64,000 nucleotides of DNA from contig JAHLKG010000011.1 in NCBI GenBank assembly GCA_025526995.1, positions 496,001 through 560,000 of the forward strand, written 5' to 3'. This document shows, piece after piece, positions 23,162 through 35,421 of this stretch; the stretch's first letter is position 1; the number at the start of each line of letters is the position of its first letter. Under the pieces are notes generated by a model. It was not told where the DNA came from. It searched no databases and saw nothing but the letters and a program-made list of their open reading frames with translations. The translations under genes were made by a program, and so were the position numbers. Source of the stretch: Powellomyces hirtus. Taxonomy: Eukaryota; Chytridiomycota; Chytridiomycetes; Spizellomycetales; Powellomycetaceae.

Positions 23162-23253
23162 GGAATGCTGACAATCCCGAAAGAAGCAAAAAGAAACAAA
23201 AAGAGGATAAAACGGGTACAGTGAAGACGGAGGCCCAACAGAGCCGATGTAAA

Positions 23254-23263
23254 TATTTATATA
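23254..23263 (-). promoter_or_regulatory. TATA-like element before the NAA50-like gene
   Basis: TATATAAATA on the minus strand lies about 93 bases before the chosen ATG at 23161. It supports that start over the longer open frame reaching 23446, because the extra codons would overlap the promoter element. Confidence 0.5.
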
Positions 23264-23661
23264 TTTAGAGAGGGGAAAAAAAAAGAGGGACAGGGAAGAA
23301 TGACACCGTGCCAGCAGGCGCAAGTTCGGAGGAAACGCAAGAAAGTTACAACTCCTCACTCTGTCGCGTGTCGTTGTACAATCAACCAATACTCGTGTGG
23401 CTGGAAAAACGAAGGAAGCTAAATTCTTGTTTCTCAAAGAAGTCAATCTGATTAAAACATGCTTTTGTGGTGCGGAGAGCCGTCACTAACTCTGATGCGT
23501 GGTTGAAAAATAGTTACACAAAAATAAATGGGAAAAAATGCAATGCCTGGCTACTGGTGTCATGGGCCCTCTTCTAGATCCCCCTTCCGGACAATAACAG
23601 CCCACTCTCCCCCGAGCCCCACCCCCCGACGCGGCTGGAAGACGCGAGTCCACTTCGACGT

Positions 23662-25312
23662 TTACTCGTCGTCACCCTTGGACTTCTTCTTCTTCTTCTT
23701 CTTCTCGGTCTTGTCCTATTGTGGGTGAACAAACTGTGAGCATCATGCACAACCTATTCGATGCTTATATTTGGGAAATAATACCTCAGCGTCCTCGGTG
23801 GACTCAGCCTCCTTCTTCTTCTTCTTTTTCTTCTTCTCCTTGTCGTCACCCTCTGGTGCTACGTCACCCTCATCTTCAACCTTTCGCTTCTTGGACTTGA
23901 CTTCCTCAATCAGGGGCTTGGCAGGCGAATCAACATCCATTGTGTCGGCCTTAGCGGAAGTCTTGGTGTCAATCTGGCCTGCAGCGTAGTCAACAAAGTC
24001 TTTCTTCCAGGCGGCGGGAGTAGTCTCGGTGGCGCGACCGTACTTGTCGAGGTGACCGTCCTTGATAAGCTTCTTCTTCTCCTGCGCCTTGGGACCCAGT
24101 CCCCATCGGCGAGGGTAGGTGTCACGTTCCATTATGACACGCTTGATCTTGGCGACAACTCCATGGTCGCAGGTGGCCATCTCGGCAGTGGACATCTGAG
24201 CAATGGCGAGGGCAATAGCCTCTCCCTTGGTGGTCATCAGAACGATCTCCTCGTTGGTGTCGACACCGGACTCGAATCGCAGAAGACCGGGAATCATTAG
24301 TTTGGCTCCGTAGCAGATGGCGTTGACGGCGCTGTCCTTGACGACAACACGCTTGTATGAAGTGAGAAGAGATTCCAAAGGACGAACCACGCGGCGGAGG
24401 TAGGTTTCTGTTGCGATCAGTTAGTAGCTGCACTGCAAAGCAAAGGACAAGTCTTCCAGTTTGAACGTACCATCTTTGGTGTTGTCGTAGACCCATTGAG
24501 CATCCATGACATCGTGCATGGTCACCATGTTTTCGTCCTCTCCAGAGGCTCCGGAACGCACACGGCGCAGCTCCTGCATGTGGCCCCCAACCCCGAGCAG
24601 CAGACCCAAGTGAACACAGAGGGTACGGATGTAGGTACCAGCTTCGCAGCTGACCCAGAACACACCGAGGTGACGGTCGTTGTCGAACTCAATAAGCTTG
24701 AGCTCATGAATGGTGCGGATACGCAGCTGACGCTTGACGGCGGAGATCAATGGGGGACGCTGGAAGAGAGCTCCAGTGAGGGTCTCCAGGGACTGCGCGA
24801 GCTTCTTCTCGGATTCAAGGGCATCGTGCAGACGGAGGACGGCGACATACTCCTTTCCGGCACCCTGTTGGGACTTGACCAAACGAGTGGCCCGGTCAAC
24901 GCAGACGATCAGGCATCCAGTGACCTTAGGGTCGAGGGTTCCGCTGTGCCCAGTCTTCTCGGCACGCAGGATTCGGCGGATCCAGGCAACGACTTCGTGG
25001 GAGGAGGGGTTGGCGGGCTTGTCCAAGTTGATAACACCGTATTTGACGTAGTTTTCAATGTCACGCTTCAGAGGAGCGCAACCGCTGGGGATGGGGGTGT
25101 AGTGACCGGTACGAACGTTGAGTTTGTCGTAGTTCTACAGAAGGGAAAATCGGTGAGTTTTTCAAACCATATTGGCAGCTGCCAAGCTCTTCCCCTACCT
25201 TCAAAAGAAGAGGCCAGGTGGAGGTGTCCATAGAGGGAGTGACGGAGGTAGGCTTGATCATGTAGTCAGCCTCACCGGCGGAACCGGCGGCGGTGGTCTT
25301 TGCTTTGCCCAT
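23662..25312 (-). CDS. CBF5: Cbf5/dyskerin, H/ACA RNP pseudouridine synthase
   Basis: Four exons (25312-25199, 25134-24471, 24407-23785, 23715-23662) give 484 residues. Cbf5 converts uridine to pseudouridine in rRNA and snRNA, guided by H/ACA snoRNAs with Nop10, Nhp2 and Gar1, in the nucleolus. The TruB catalytic motif is [13 protein letters not shown] with the catalytic Asp. [20 protein letters not shown] and [16 protein letters not shown] are further TruB landmarks. A PUA domain follows ([22 protein letters not shown]). The C-terminus is the usual Lys/Glu-rich nucleolar tail, split so that a short last exon encodes [16 protein letters not shown]. Length fits the family. The gene is divergent from the phosphatase-UXT gene, with about 385 bases between starts. 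Confidence 0.97.
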
Positions 25313-25697
25313 TGTGCCAGAGAGTTTTGTCCTTGTAATAACTTAGACGAAAACGCTGTTCTTTTCTGTTGGAGGCGAATGGAGCAGAGAGAGTGGAATT
25401 GATAAACCACCTCCTAGATTTCTTCCAAAATGTCTCCTTTTGGGGGCGTGCTGCTGCGAACTGCGAAAAAGGAAAGAACACGCAGCTGCGAAAAAACAAA
25501 AAGGGGATTCACGACTTTCTTTTGCATGTGGTTCCATCCAGTTCTGCATCCAGTTGTGGCTACTATTGGATGCTTTGGTGTAATAGATGTAGGTCTTCTC
25601 TGAGAACGCGTTAATCTTCTTGAAACGTTTTGACAAGAGAAAGGACGTAGAAGTACCACATTGTCGGCATCGTTGTTTTTACATCTCGTAGGGAATC

Positions 25698-27201
25698 ATG
25701 GTTGACTTGAAGGATACCGCGCTCGAAGCAACCGTCTTTGTGGTCCGCCACGGTGAAAGGATTGACCAAATCGATCCAAAGTGGGCGGAAACGGCCAAGA
25801 ACCCCTTTGACCCTCCACTCACCGACCTGGGCATTGAGCAAGCAAAGCGTACTGGAGAGTTTATTGCTTCAGATCTTCGCAAATCAAGTGGTAGATCAGC
25901 TGAAAAGCGACCGATTGTCGTGCTGTCATCGCCATTCTTCCGGACGCTCCAAACTGCCGCGGCGGTGATCTCGGCGCTGACTGACAACGAGCCCACCCTA
26001 GAGTTGTTCCCGCCCGCCAGTGAATGGTTGGCTTCAAACTATTTCCCAAAGCCACTTCCACATGAACCATTCACATATGCGAACCGGGTCAAGGCGTTCC
26101 CGACTCTGAAGCCTTCTACAGCAAAGTTTGCTGAGCCGATCCCAGCATACCCTGAATCCCGCCCGGACATGCGAGCCCGGTTTCTATCTGCAGTGGATCA
26201 AGCTGTGGAAGCGCACTCGAAACCTGGCGTTGTCTTGATTTTGGTTTCCCACGGCGCGGGGTGCCAGGCGCTTCCCGAAGAGCTGGCAGCTGCTGGAATC
26301 CTCACACCCAATGATTTGAAACTCAAGGCGACCCCGTATTGCTGTGTCACGAAGCTAGTGAAGTTGGCCGGAAAGAAGGAGTGGGAGGCACCGATTCGGG
26401 CAGAAACAGAACACCTGAAGGGACTGCTTGAGCGAACAGGGTTGGAATTTGTCGTCGGGGACAAGAATGCAAAGGGACAACCGCCACTTAACAGTCAATC
26501 TATGCAAAACGCGTCCCCTTCACAAGCCGCTCCTGCAGCTGCTGGCGGCGGACCAGCGGCGCAGGTCAAGAAGTACGAGACCTTTGTCAACGAGCGACTT
26601 CGGCCAGATCTGCAGAAAGCTTTAGAAGCTAGAGATAAAGTCTACGACATTATCTCAGAATAGTACGTGTTGAACAATTCAGATATACCCCTTGTCATCT
26701 TTATAATGATGTTGACAATAAAACACGAATCACTAGTCTGAAACTGCGAAATCAGATCGAGCTCCTACAAGCAGAAAAGCTCACCGAGCTGAAGACGATG
26801 ATGGACGTCGGCTGCGAATTCTTTATGAATGCCAAAATGTAAGCGCGGCACCACGTATGATCCTCAGCTATTTTTACTTTTGCTCATCAATTCATTTCAG
26901 ACCAAGTTTGCAGTACATCTACGTCAAAGTTGGCCTCGACGTGCATGCGCAGTTGACCATGGACGAGGCTCTGGCATTCATAGACAAGAAGGAAAAGGTC
27001 TTGCTCAAGTAAGTGACACGTATGCTTCCCAACACATGAGTCGAGATTTGCTTTTCTGACACGAGGGTCGCCACAAGATCGGCGGACAAACACACTGAGA
27101 CAGCATCCAAAATCAAAGCCCACATCAAGATGGTGCTGCATACGCTAGAAAGCATCCTGCAGCTAGAGCAGGGTCACAAAACCGTTCATCGCGAACCGTG
27201 A
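25698..27201 (+). CDS. Histidine phosphatase fused to UXT-type prefoldin
   Basis: Four exons (25698-26662, 26737-26838, 26901-27008, 27066-27201) give 436 residues. Residues about 10-255 are a histidine-phosphatase (phosphoglycerate-mutase superfamily) domain. VFVVRHGERID carries the phosphorylated His, SPFFRTLQTA is the second arginine motif and VSHGAGCQAL carries the second His, so it looks active. After a ~35-residue Ser/Ala/Gly linker comes an alpha-prefoldin of the UXT family: KYETFVNERLRPDLQKALEA, YLKLRNQIELLQ, MDVGCEFFMNAKI, and DEALAFIDKKEKVLL with a final coiled coil. UXT belongs to the R2TP/prefoldin-like assembly that helps build RNA polymerases and also acts in transcription. Both domains share exon 1 with no stop or obvious second promoter. 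The closest phosphatase relatives may be UBASH3 or TFIIIC tau55 types; this is inference. Confidence 0.87.
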
Positions 27202-27444
27202 AATGGTTCTGGGCATCCATAAATAGCTCGATTCTTCTGTGATACGGGTAAGAGCGTAGCGTAGAGTTGTATATAGTATAGATTGTTTTTGACGAGTAGG
27301 GTGGGCTGTAGGAGCCTTTTTTGAACGCCAGCTTAAGCAGATACGAATGAAATCCTTTCTATGGTGACCAAGAGATTTCCCTTCCCTCATTGGTAGAAAC
27401 AATGACGGGTGTGATCACAGTTATTCAAAATCAGATGTTTGCAA

Positions 27445-29074
27445 TCACTCTGGAATCTGTTCAGTGGGTGTTTCATCCTCTATGGGCTCTTCAACGGGGT
27501 CCCCAACAGAATCGTCGATGGATTCTTCCTCAACGTGTTCGCCGACGGGGTCTTCGAAGGTTACTTCAGCAGTTCCTTCACCAGGGTCTTCGAGGGTGCT
27601 TTCAACGGGGTCCGAGACCGTTTCAGACTGTGCCGGTGGTACATCTTCCATCATGGGTGCGGCGGGTGGGATAGACGGGTTTAGCTCACGCGTGGGTTCA
27701 GGCTCTGCTGGGGCGACCGAATCAGCCGAAGTGTCGGAAACCGCCGGAGCGATTGGTTCTAATGGGGCTACCGGGTCTTGCTGCAGGGTCCGTTGCGTAG
27801 GGAGCGAAGCCGGCGCAGGGTGAACCTCCGGCGCACTGGTTGCCTGCACGGGCGGCTCTTGCTGAACATGCACGATGTCAGGCGCTGGAGGCGTGGTCAC
27901 CTCACGCGGGCTCGCAGTACCAGAGTTGGTAAGTCCAGCTTTTCGAGCCTCCGCACGTTCGCGACGCCGCTGCATGCGTGCATTGCGCTCATATCTGAGG
28001 AGTTCAGGGTCAGCAGTTCTATTTTCAATTTTCCATTCTTCGGGCATGGGCGGGAACTGCGCAACGCTGGCTGCTGGGAGGTACGTGCGACCCATGACAG
28101 TTGCAGCGTCGATTTGGCGATGGTGGGGTTGTGGGACCATGGTTGCTGCCTGAGCGAGAATCGACTTCTCATCGGCGGGAGCGTCCTGGTCCCGTTCGCT
28201 TACACGCTCTGACACGGCGGTTTGTGCGCGTTCTCCCCGTGCATTGAGCGCAGTGTGCGTCCATGGTGATAGTCCCGCCGCCAGCGTCTGCGATCCGTTG
28301 GCAGATGAATCAGCATCGGCAAGCAGGGAATTGGAACTGCCAAGCAGCTGCGTGCTGCCGTTGATGGTCTTCTTGCTCATCTTTTTCTGGAACGCGTCAA
28401 ACTCGGCCCAAGTTCTGCTCTGAAGGAGCTTGGAATGTAAGATTGCGTCCGACACTTGCTGTTTGGCGGCAATGATCTCGGGCAGTCGAACGGCGGGATT
28501 GGCGAGGTGCCGGACGGGTGGCTCGCTCTCGCTCGATGCGGTGTATGGAATAGTGTGAACCAGATGTTGGTGTTCAAAGCGGTAGGTTAGAGTGGGCTCG
28601 GGCGCTGTCGCCGGGCGCTATTTCGACGGAAGATGATCAGCGGCCTGTGAATCCGGCTCTGAGGTGACACTTGCCGGTGGGATGTGACAAACCTTTTCGC
28701 CACCTTGATATGTGACCCATACTTTTGCAGTAGCGCGCGGCACCGGGTCCGACAAAGTGGGCTGACTCCAGATTGTCAAGAACTGTACGGCTTTCTTGGC
28801 TTCGTTGGTTCCAAGAGGACGGGCATAGTATTTCCATTCTATTGGCGGAAGCCGGCCTCTGGGCTCTGTTCCTGCAGCAGCAGTTGTGTGATGGACGGGC
28901 GCGGTTTCTGGACGTGACAGGTATGATTTGTCCCAGTAAGAAAGGAATCCATTGACGGCTTGGAATGCTTGCTGCTCTAAATCTGTTTGCTGATTCGGGG
29001 TGGCGGAACAGTGGGTAGGTCAGTCAGCGAGCTCGACATCAGCGTATAAGCTGGAAGAAAACGCTTACCCCCAT
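27445..29074 (-). CDS. Unknown protein with acidic, proline-rich C-terminus
   Basis: Three exons (29074-29069, 28989-28693, 28617-27445) give 491 residues in frame, starting MGQTDLEQQAFQAVNGFL. The first coding exon is only six bases long, so the start is tentative; the rest is well supported by splice phase. Residues about 20-200 look folded (FLSYWDKSYLSR, LPPIEWKYYARPLGTNEAKK, AVQFLTIWSQPTL, AKVWVTYQGGEK, QQVSDAILHSKLLQSRTWAE). A basic RRRERAEARK stretch follows. The last ~150 residues are Pro/Glu/Val-rich and strongly acidic. I do not recognise a family. Its end lies 244 bases from the end of the phosphatase-UXT gene, tail to tail. Confidence 0.6.
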
Positions 29075-29465
29075 ATTGTGTGCTTGTAAAATCTACCACT
29101 ATAAAAGCAAAAACCATTACCCCCGCGTCCCTCTCTCTTTGATGTGGTTCTTCTTTCTGGGGTGTCTTAAACTGTGCCTGCCTATCAAGTCTTGCTCTTT
29201 TGACAGAGACATGAATCATCGATGCCAAATGCCAAAACAAAACATGGGGGTTCGCTTACTCAATCGAGATCGCCGAGCTAAGCCCCCATGCTTCCAGATA
29301 TGGGATGACGCGTTGTGACTAACTGAGACTGAGCTGTCAAAACTCACTCGCGTTGTCCTTTTCCCTTCCCATCCCAACATCCCTGCCTGCTGAAATTGCC
29401 CTGCGACTAACTGAGCCCGGTGGAGTAAACGAACCCCACATTAGACTCGTCAATAGGCTCATGCA

Positions 29466-29473
29466 TATATAAA
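29466..29473 (+). promoter_or_regulatory. TATA box before the RNA-dependent RNA polymerase gene
   Basis: TATATAAA lies 177 bases before ATG 29643, in the interval between the divergent unknown gene (start 29074) and the polymerase. Confidence 0.5.
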
Positions 29474-29642
29474 CGCTCCTGCCAAGAGCGCAACCCGCCT
29501 CTTTCTGCTCCTGTCAACTACCAATATCAACAGGGCTTGCTTCTCAGCAGTTCCCTCACTAGTCAATAATTGTCGCACATCTTTCGTCAACGCCGGGACA
29601 TATCCCTCACTTGTACCTCGTTTTTGGCTCGCTAGCGCGCTC

Positions 29643-32600
29643 ATGGACGTCAGACGAGCCTCTACGCGCCAGAGACCGTCCGGCGCGGAGCCAGACCCTC
29701 TTCCTCTCTTTGTACAACGACTTCCCACCGATGGCACTGTTACTGCTCAAGAGCTCAGGTCCTTCTTCAGTTCTTTGGGCCACGTCATTCGAGCAAAGGT
29801 CCGATTGCTGGACAATCGACCCACGGGTGATGCAGAGGTATTGCTTGAGAATCCCGACGCCCATCTGAACAAAGCTATCCTGGACGGCGCCACGCGCTAT
29901 TACCCGTTTCCCAGAGAGCCCACCGTCAAAATCTCTGTCAGGAAAGATCACAGGAGAATGGGTGCCCCTGACAACGGCCGCCACAGAGTCACGGAAGCAA
30001 ATCCTTGCTATCAGGATGATAAAATCAGCATGGCGCGATTTGCAGTTGGAACGTTGATGGAGCCCGACTGTTTGTTCGAATCCTGGGATTGTGTTGAGGG
30101 ACTCCAATTTCAGATCGACTATCAAAGTACGTATGATACGCTTGATGACCTGAATCGCATTGAGCAAAGTTGGTAGGGTAAGCGGACAACCTAACCTCTA
30201 CTCCTCGTCCCTAGAATACCAGCAAGCTACATTGTTTTTTGAGCAGAAGGGCACAAAATACAAGCTTCAATATCGGTTTAAAAAGTACGTTGAACTGTCA
30301 GATTTGTGGTACAATGCCCTCTGGCGTCGTGTACTAATTCCTAGTGCACAGCGTTCGGAGCTCTTTCAAGATTGATTGTCGTATCACCGCGACTACGGTC
30401 TCATACCACATCTTAGCTTCCCTGAGTTTGCCACCAATGCTCTTCTACGTCAAAACAGACCCCAACTTCTACAATGAGGCGGGAAAAGAGTACTATGAGA
30501 GAGCTGCACTGCCTTTCATTGCGGGTAAAGATCTTCCGCATGAACTTTTTTTCGCGGGTTGGTTGGAAACCGAAAAGGAGCCCGTGCTTGGCTTACCGGA
30601 TACAGGACGCTACATGGATCACCACTATACATTCGTGTACGAAAGAGAAAACGGCGTTCTGTCTGAGGAAGAGAACAAATTTGTGGAAATGCTTGGGGGA
30701 CTGGAAATCTATGGCGTCGTGGCAAACGTACACCGCTTTGTCAATCTCGAATTCATCCCCAAGGAAGAAGTGCCTAGGCCCTATGATGTCTATAAGGCTC
30801 CCTTGCCATAGTAAGTGATATTTTCGTGCAAGATCTGCCAGCGTAGTTCTCACACGGCTTTTCAAACTTTAGTGCTGTGAAATTTAAGCTTCTGGGCTTG
30901 ATTTCCTACAACGTGATATCGGAATACGCCGTGGATGAAGAATTCATCCGAATCCTTGCGAATACGGAGCCGAGTATTGCGGAGGGAGTCCTTGAAAATA
31001 TGATGAAACCCAAAGAACACATTTGGGACCCCAAAGATGGGCTGAGAAAGCAGCTGGAAGACACGGCGGCAATCCAAGAAAAGGTGGGCCCTGATCGCTG
31101 GTCCATGGTGCGCACCAAATTAATCGACTTGATAGATTATGCGAGTAGACAAGCTGAACTACAATCAACGATTCGTCCGAAAGGTAAGTATCACGGTTGG
31201 GAATGCATGTTCCGACCGCCTTGTGTTGACATCCCATTCTATTCTAGATCGTTATCACCCCCACAAAAATTTACTTCCAGGGGCCCCAACTCGAGCTCGC
31301 CAATCGAGTTCTCCGGACCCACTTCGACAATCGAGATGCGTTTATTCGTGTTACTTTTGCCGATGATGACCTCACCACTATCGGAGCCAAACCCTATGAA
31401 ATGCTCTATAGGCGGATTGAAACGATCTTGGATGCTGGTGTGACTGTAGCAGGCAACAATTTCGAATTCTTGCATTACTCCAACAGGTTCGTGCTCTTGA
31501 GCCCAGCAGTGCATAACGAGATTTATCTGAAACTCATTCCTGTAGTTCCATGAGAACGGCCGGCTGCTGGTTCGTGGCTCCTTTCCAGTCGACGCGAGGA
31601 GAGGGCACAATGATTACCGCAAGGTTCATTCGTGGCACAATGGGCAACTTTTCTGGAATCAGTAACCCAGCCACACTTGGAGCTCGGTGAGACTCGCTTT
31701 CTAGAAGGTATCTCCGTTGTCTTCCCCTTATACCGTCTCCCCCTGGGCACAGAATGGCCCAATGCTTCAGCTCCACGACCGTAACAGGGAAAATCAAGGC
31801 AGAAGATCTGAAATCCATCGACGATGTCGAAAGAAACGGCTACGTGTTCAGCGATGGCGTTGGGAAAGTTGGAAAAGCCATTATATACAACATCTGTGGT
31901 GAACTCCGGAAGTACGCGTACAATGGCTTTCTAGCTTCCAATCCCCGTCTCATCATGTTAATAGGAATTTGTCCTGATCAGATATCAGCGCGTTCGACCG
32001 AAGATGTTCTCGGCGCTCCAGTATCGGCTGGCTGGATCAAAAGGAGGTAGTTTAAAACGGGGCCATCAACTTCTCGGATTGCGCGGATCCTTATCATTTT
32101 CCTCCTCGAAGTCCTGGTGAAAGATCCTAGCATCCCCAAAAACGAGGTGCATCTACGCAAAAGTCAAACAAAGTAAGGCAAATGACGATTAGCGAGTGGG
32201 AGTTCGTCCTCTCATTTTGGACATGTTAGGTTTCAATCTGAGCACTATGCGTTCGAGATCTGCCGAACCAGTTTCTACAGTCCGGGATATCTCAATCATC
32301 AGTATATCATCCTACTTGAGACTCTTGGAATTAAGAAAGAGGTGTGCTCGATAAGAACGTGTCGCTCGTGAGGATGCATCTCATCATTCGTTTTCAGGTG
32401 TTCCTGGAGCTCCGCGACGAGTCGATTGAGCAACTCAACCTTTCCTTGCAGAAACCAAAGGAGGCTGCCAAGCTTCTTGCGGAAAACCAAGATGAAATCG
32501 GTGTTTCGAGCGTTCTGATCGAGTTGATCAATGCTGGCTTCTTCGACGCCAAAGAACCATTTTTGATCAATCAGTTGAGATTGTTTCGGGCTTTGCAGGT

Positions 32601-34523
32601 ATGTGTCGGAATCGGAGCGCGATTATATGCATATGTAAGTTGACACATCCACAGCTTAAAGATCTCAAGCGGAGAGCCAGAATTCATGTCAAGAAAGCAT
32701 GTACCCTTCTGGGGGTCATGGATGAGACTGGCCTCTTGCCGGAAGGGAAGCTCTACGTCCAGTACACAAACCCTTTGAGTAACAAGCCGGAAGTTGTGAC
32801 GGTATGCGAACTCCTATTGGGGCCTTCATGGTAAAACTTCTAAGAATTTCTTAGGGACCGGGCATCGTGACCCGTTCTCCATGCCTTCATCCTGGCGATG
32901 TCCAAGTTATTGACTTTGTCAATCTGCCCAAGGTATCGCATGCCAGGGTTTGAGTACTGTATCGCAACATTACTTAGAGCATCATTTTTGCAGCTGAGCC
33001 ACTTGGTAGATGTCGTGGTATTCTCGCAGCACGGACAGCGACCCTTGCCAAATATGCTAGCCGGTGGGGATCTTGACGGGGACACTTTCTTCGTGAGTTG
33101 GGATCCACGACTGATCCCAAAAACCACCTCGGAGCCAATGAATTACGAGACAGGTCCGAGCTCATTCCTGAATGAGGCATCAGAAGCCAGGGTGAAGGAG
33201 TAAGCTATTGGTTTCCTTTTAAGATCGCTCGGCTCGACGCTTAAGTTTAACATTTAATCAAATCAGGCACTTTGTCAATTTTCTGAGAATGAACAATCTC
33301 GGGCAGATTGACAATGCTTGGAAGGCATGGGCCGATCGCGCGAGAGAGGGTGCGCACAATCCTATAGCAAAAAGGCTCGCCGAGCTCCACTCTGATGCGG
33401 TTGATTTTGCAAAGAAGGTTCGTAGATTCTGGATGTCGATTCATAGGTCAAAAGATTTTGCAAGATTGATTTGATCGCCTCGCAGGGAACCCCCGCTCGA
33501 ATGGAGCAGGACCATAGACCAAAAGAGTGGCCGGATTTTATGGAGAAGCCTCCTGGCGTTCGCACCTACATCAGCACGAAAGCAGTTGGCGAAATTTACC
33601 GCAGCGTTAACGTGGATCTTGAGCTGGTCAAAGATTTCAGTCCCTTGAAGGAACTTATTGTAGATGGCTACCAGAGCTACTTGGAAGACGCGTATCTTAC
33701 CAAAGCTGCGTACGATCGGCAGATATCGGCTTTGATGAATCAGTACAATATCCGGTGAGGTGCCCGAGCCTCGTTCTTGATGAATACATGCCGATTCTCA
33801 CATTATCTGTCGCGCCCTGGCAGATCCGAGTTTGAACTGGTATCTGGGTACATGTTCAAGCTAGATGAAGCTGGCATGAAGAAGCGACCAATGGAACTGA
33901 AGGAGCAAGTCATGCAGGCGGTATATGTGATCCAGATGCATTACCGTGGACTTTTCTGGACGTCAAACATTCTGCCGGACGACGGCATATCCTCCTTTGC
34001 CAAGAAAGATACAGTCGTGGGCACCGACATCAGCTTGCCGGATCAAGTTCGGAAGAAGGCTTCAGCCTGGTATATGGTGGCATACGACCTCAAACAAAAT
34101 ATATTCCCAGTCGACACGCCCGACAAGGGACCTCCTCTGGCTCAACTCTCAGATTTCGGCCCAGAAATCGGCGCGGACCACCGGAACGCGGAAAAACGTC
34201 CTCTAACGGAGATTGAAAAAGAGGAAGCCGACGCAGCAGAGCGTCGTCGTCACAAAGCGGTCGAACGGGAAGATGCCGAATATCAAGGGATTGACTTTGA
34301 CATGAGTGGACGATTTTACAGCTTTCCTTGGATCATGCACGACGTCTTGTGCAACATGTACAAAAACGCGAAAGGGATCTACTTGAGGCCCTCATATGCG
34401 AACCCAATTCAGCATCCAACTTCCACCACCGGTGAAGGCGCCCATAGTGGTTCTTCGCGCGGACCGGACGTTCTCTTGCGACCTTCCGGCTCCGAAAAAT
34501 TCTGGAGAAAAGTCGCGACTTGA
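29643..34523 (+). CDS. RNA-dependent RNA polymerase (QDE-1/RDR family)
   Basis: I rebuilt 18 exons: 29643-30126, 30215-30284, 30352-30810, 30873-31083, 31136-31183, 31248-31486, 31546-31686, 31753-31911, 31982-32046, 32112-32172, 32230-32341, 32398-32598, 32655-32801, 32855-32932, 32994-33199, 33267-33417, 33486-33754, 33824-34523. They total 1266 residues. The N-terminus has an RRM-like stretch (PLFVQRLPTDGTVTAQEL onwards). Family motifs follow in order: VITPTKIYFQGP, GYVFSDGVGKVG, FSALQYRLAGSKG, CLHPGDVQ and the catalytic loop NMLAGGDLDGDTFF with the DxDGD metal-binding aspartates. The enzyme copies RNA to make double-stranded RNA that feeds Dicer/Argonaute silencing. All key residues are intact. 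No Dicer or Argonaute gene is nearby. Confidence 0.95.
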
Positions 34524-34692
34524 AGAGAAGCTCGGCGGACGTATGTAAAGGTGCGCGTACGAACACGGTGAGCCATGAGCTCAAGGCGTACCACCATCGT
34601 TCTCCTATCATTTGCACAGCAATCCCGCGTATTTCCCAGAAAGGCGGGAGAACATTCACATATAGCGTGGTTGCACTCTTTTGTATATTTCT

Positions 34693-35421
34693 CTACACCA
34701 TAAAACTCTCTCCACATCCACACATTTCCTTGACGTTTGGGTTGTTGAAGACAAATTCGCTATGTAGAACATCATCTACGTAGTCCATTTCGCTGCCAAT
34801 CAGCGAAAACAGCGCCTTCGAGTCCACGACGACCTTGACGCCGTCCTGCTCGATGACTTCATCGAAGCGACCTGGTGTCGATACATATTCGAGACTGTAG
34901 GAGAGACCCGAGCAGCCTTTCTTCTTTGTCCCGACTTTCAGATATTGTGGTGACCCGCTGTCGGTTGCATTTGTCAGCATTTTGCGGAGGCGATCCACAG
35001 CTTTCGGAGTCTAGTTTGCGGAAGAGTAATGAGATGCTGCGTTCAACACATGATGCACCTAGCAAGACGATCAGCTTACCATCGTCAATGCAGCCTTACG
35101 CGGGGCAAACCGCGGGCGGGTTGTTGTCGCAGTTTTAGCAGTCGGCACGGGCTCAGGTGTTGGCGGTGACGGCGCCGAAAACGACGTCACATTGGTGGTA
35201 GTGGCCATGTTGCGGGGCTGGCTGGCCTGACAGATCGGAGATTGGGTATGGATGGAGCTGGTGGTGCGGTATAGCGGTTGTGACGTTTGTGTTGAGGAGG
35301 AACAACATGGCGGAGACCATGCGGAACATCTGGCGATCCGTGTGAGTTGGTGACGGGGGAGAATGGCGGAGATGAAGTTGTGGCAGAACATGGGGTGCGG
35401 CAATCGGGCTAGAGAGGGCAT
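34693..35421 (-). CDS. ISA1: Mitochondrial A-type iron-sulfur assembly protein Isa1/ISCA1
   Basis: Two exons (35421-35080, 35010-34693) give 219 residues. The first ~110 are an Arg/Ser/Thr/Pro-rich, acid-poor mitochondrial targeting region. The A-type domain follows: LTMTPKAVDRLRKML, KKGCSGLSYSLEY, DGVKVVVDSKALFSLIGSEMDYVDD, SEFVFNNPN and CGCGESF, giving the three conserved Cys. GLSYSLEY and FNNPN match the ISCA1/Isa1 branch rather than ISCA2. It works with Isa2 and Iba57 to build [4Fe-4S] clusters for aconitase, lipoate synthase and similar enzymes. The gene is divergent from the uL23 gene with 368 bases between starts. Confidence 0.93.

Noticed and set aside
23162..23446. Longer N-terminus for the NAA50-like protein
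   Set aside because: The added codons contain a TATA element and read like untranslated leader; ATG 23161 gives a simple start.
24496..25233. 245-codon plus-strand open frame
   Set aside because: It lies antisense to Cbf5 exons, whose TruB motifs are unmistakable on the minus strand.
5525..27201. A functional gene cluster linking the chitinase, GH18-like and PKD/REJ genes
   Set aside because: They are on different strands and mixed with housekeeping genes; only the surface theme links them, which is not enough to claim a system.
31081..32050. Apparent frameshifts and stops in the RNA polymerase gene, suggesting a pseudogene
   Set aside because: Each break is removed by a GT-AG intron with matching phase. 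The 18-exon total of 3801 bases is divisible by three and restores every family motif.
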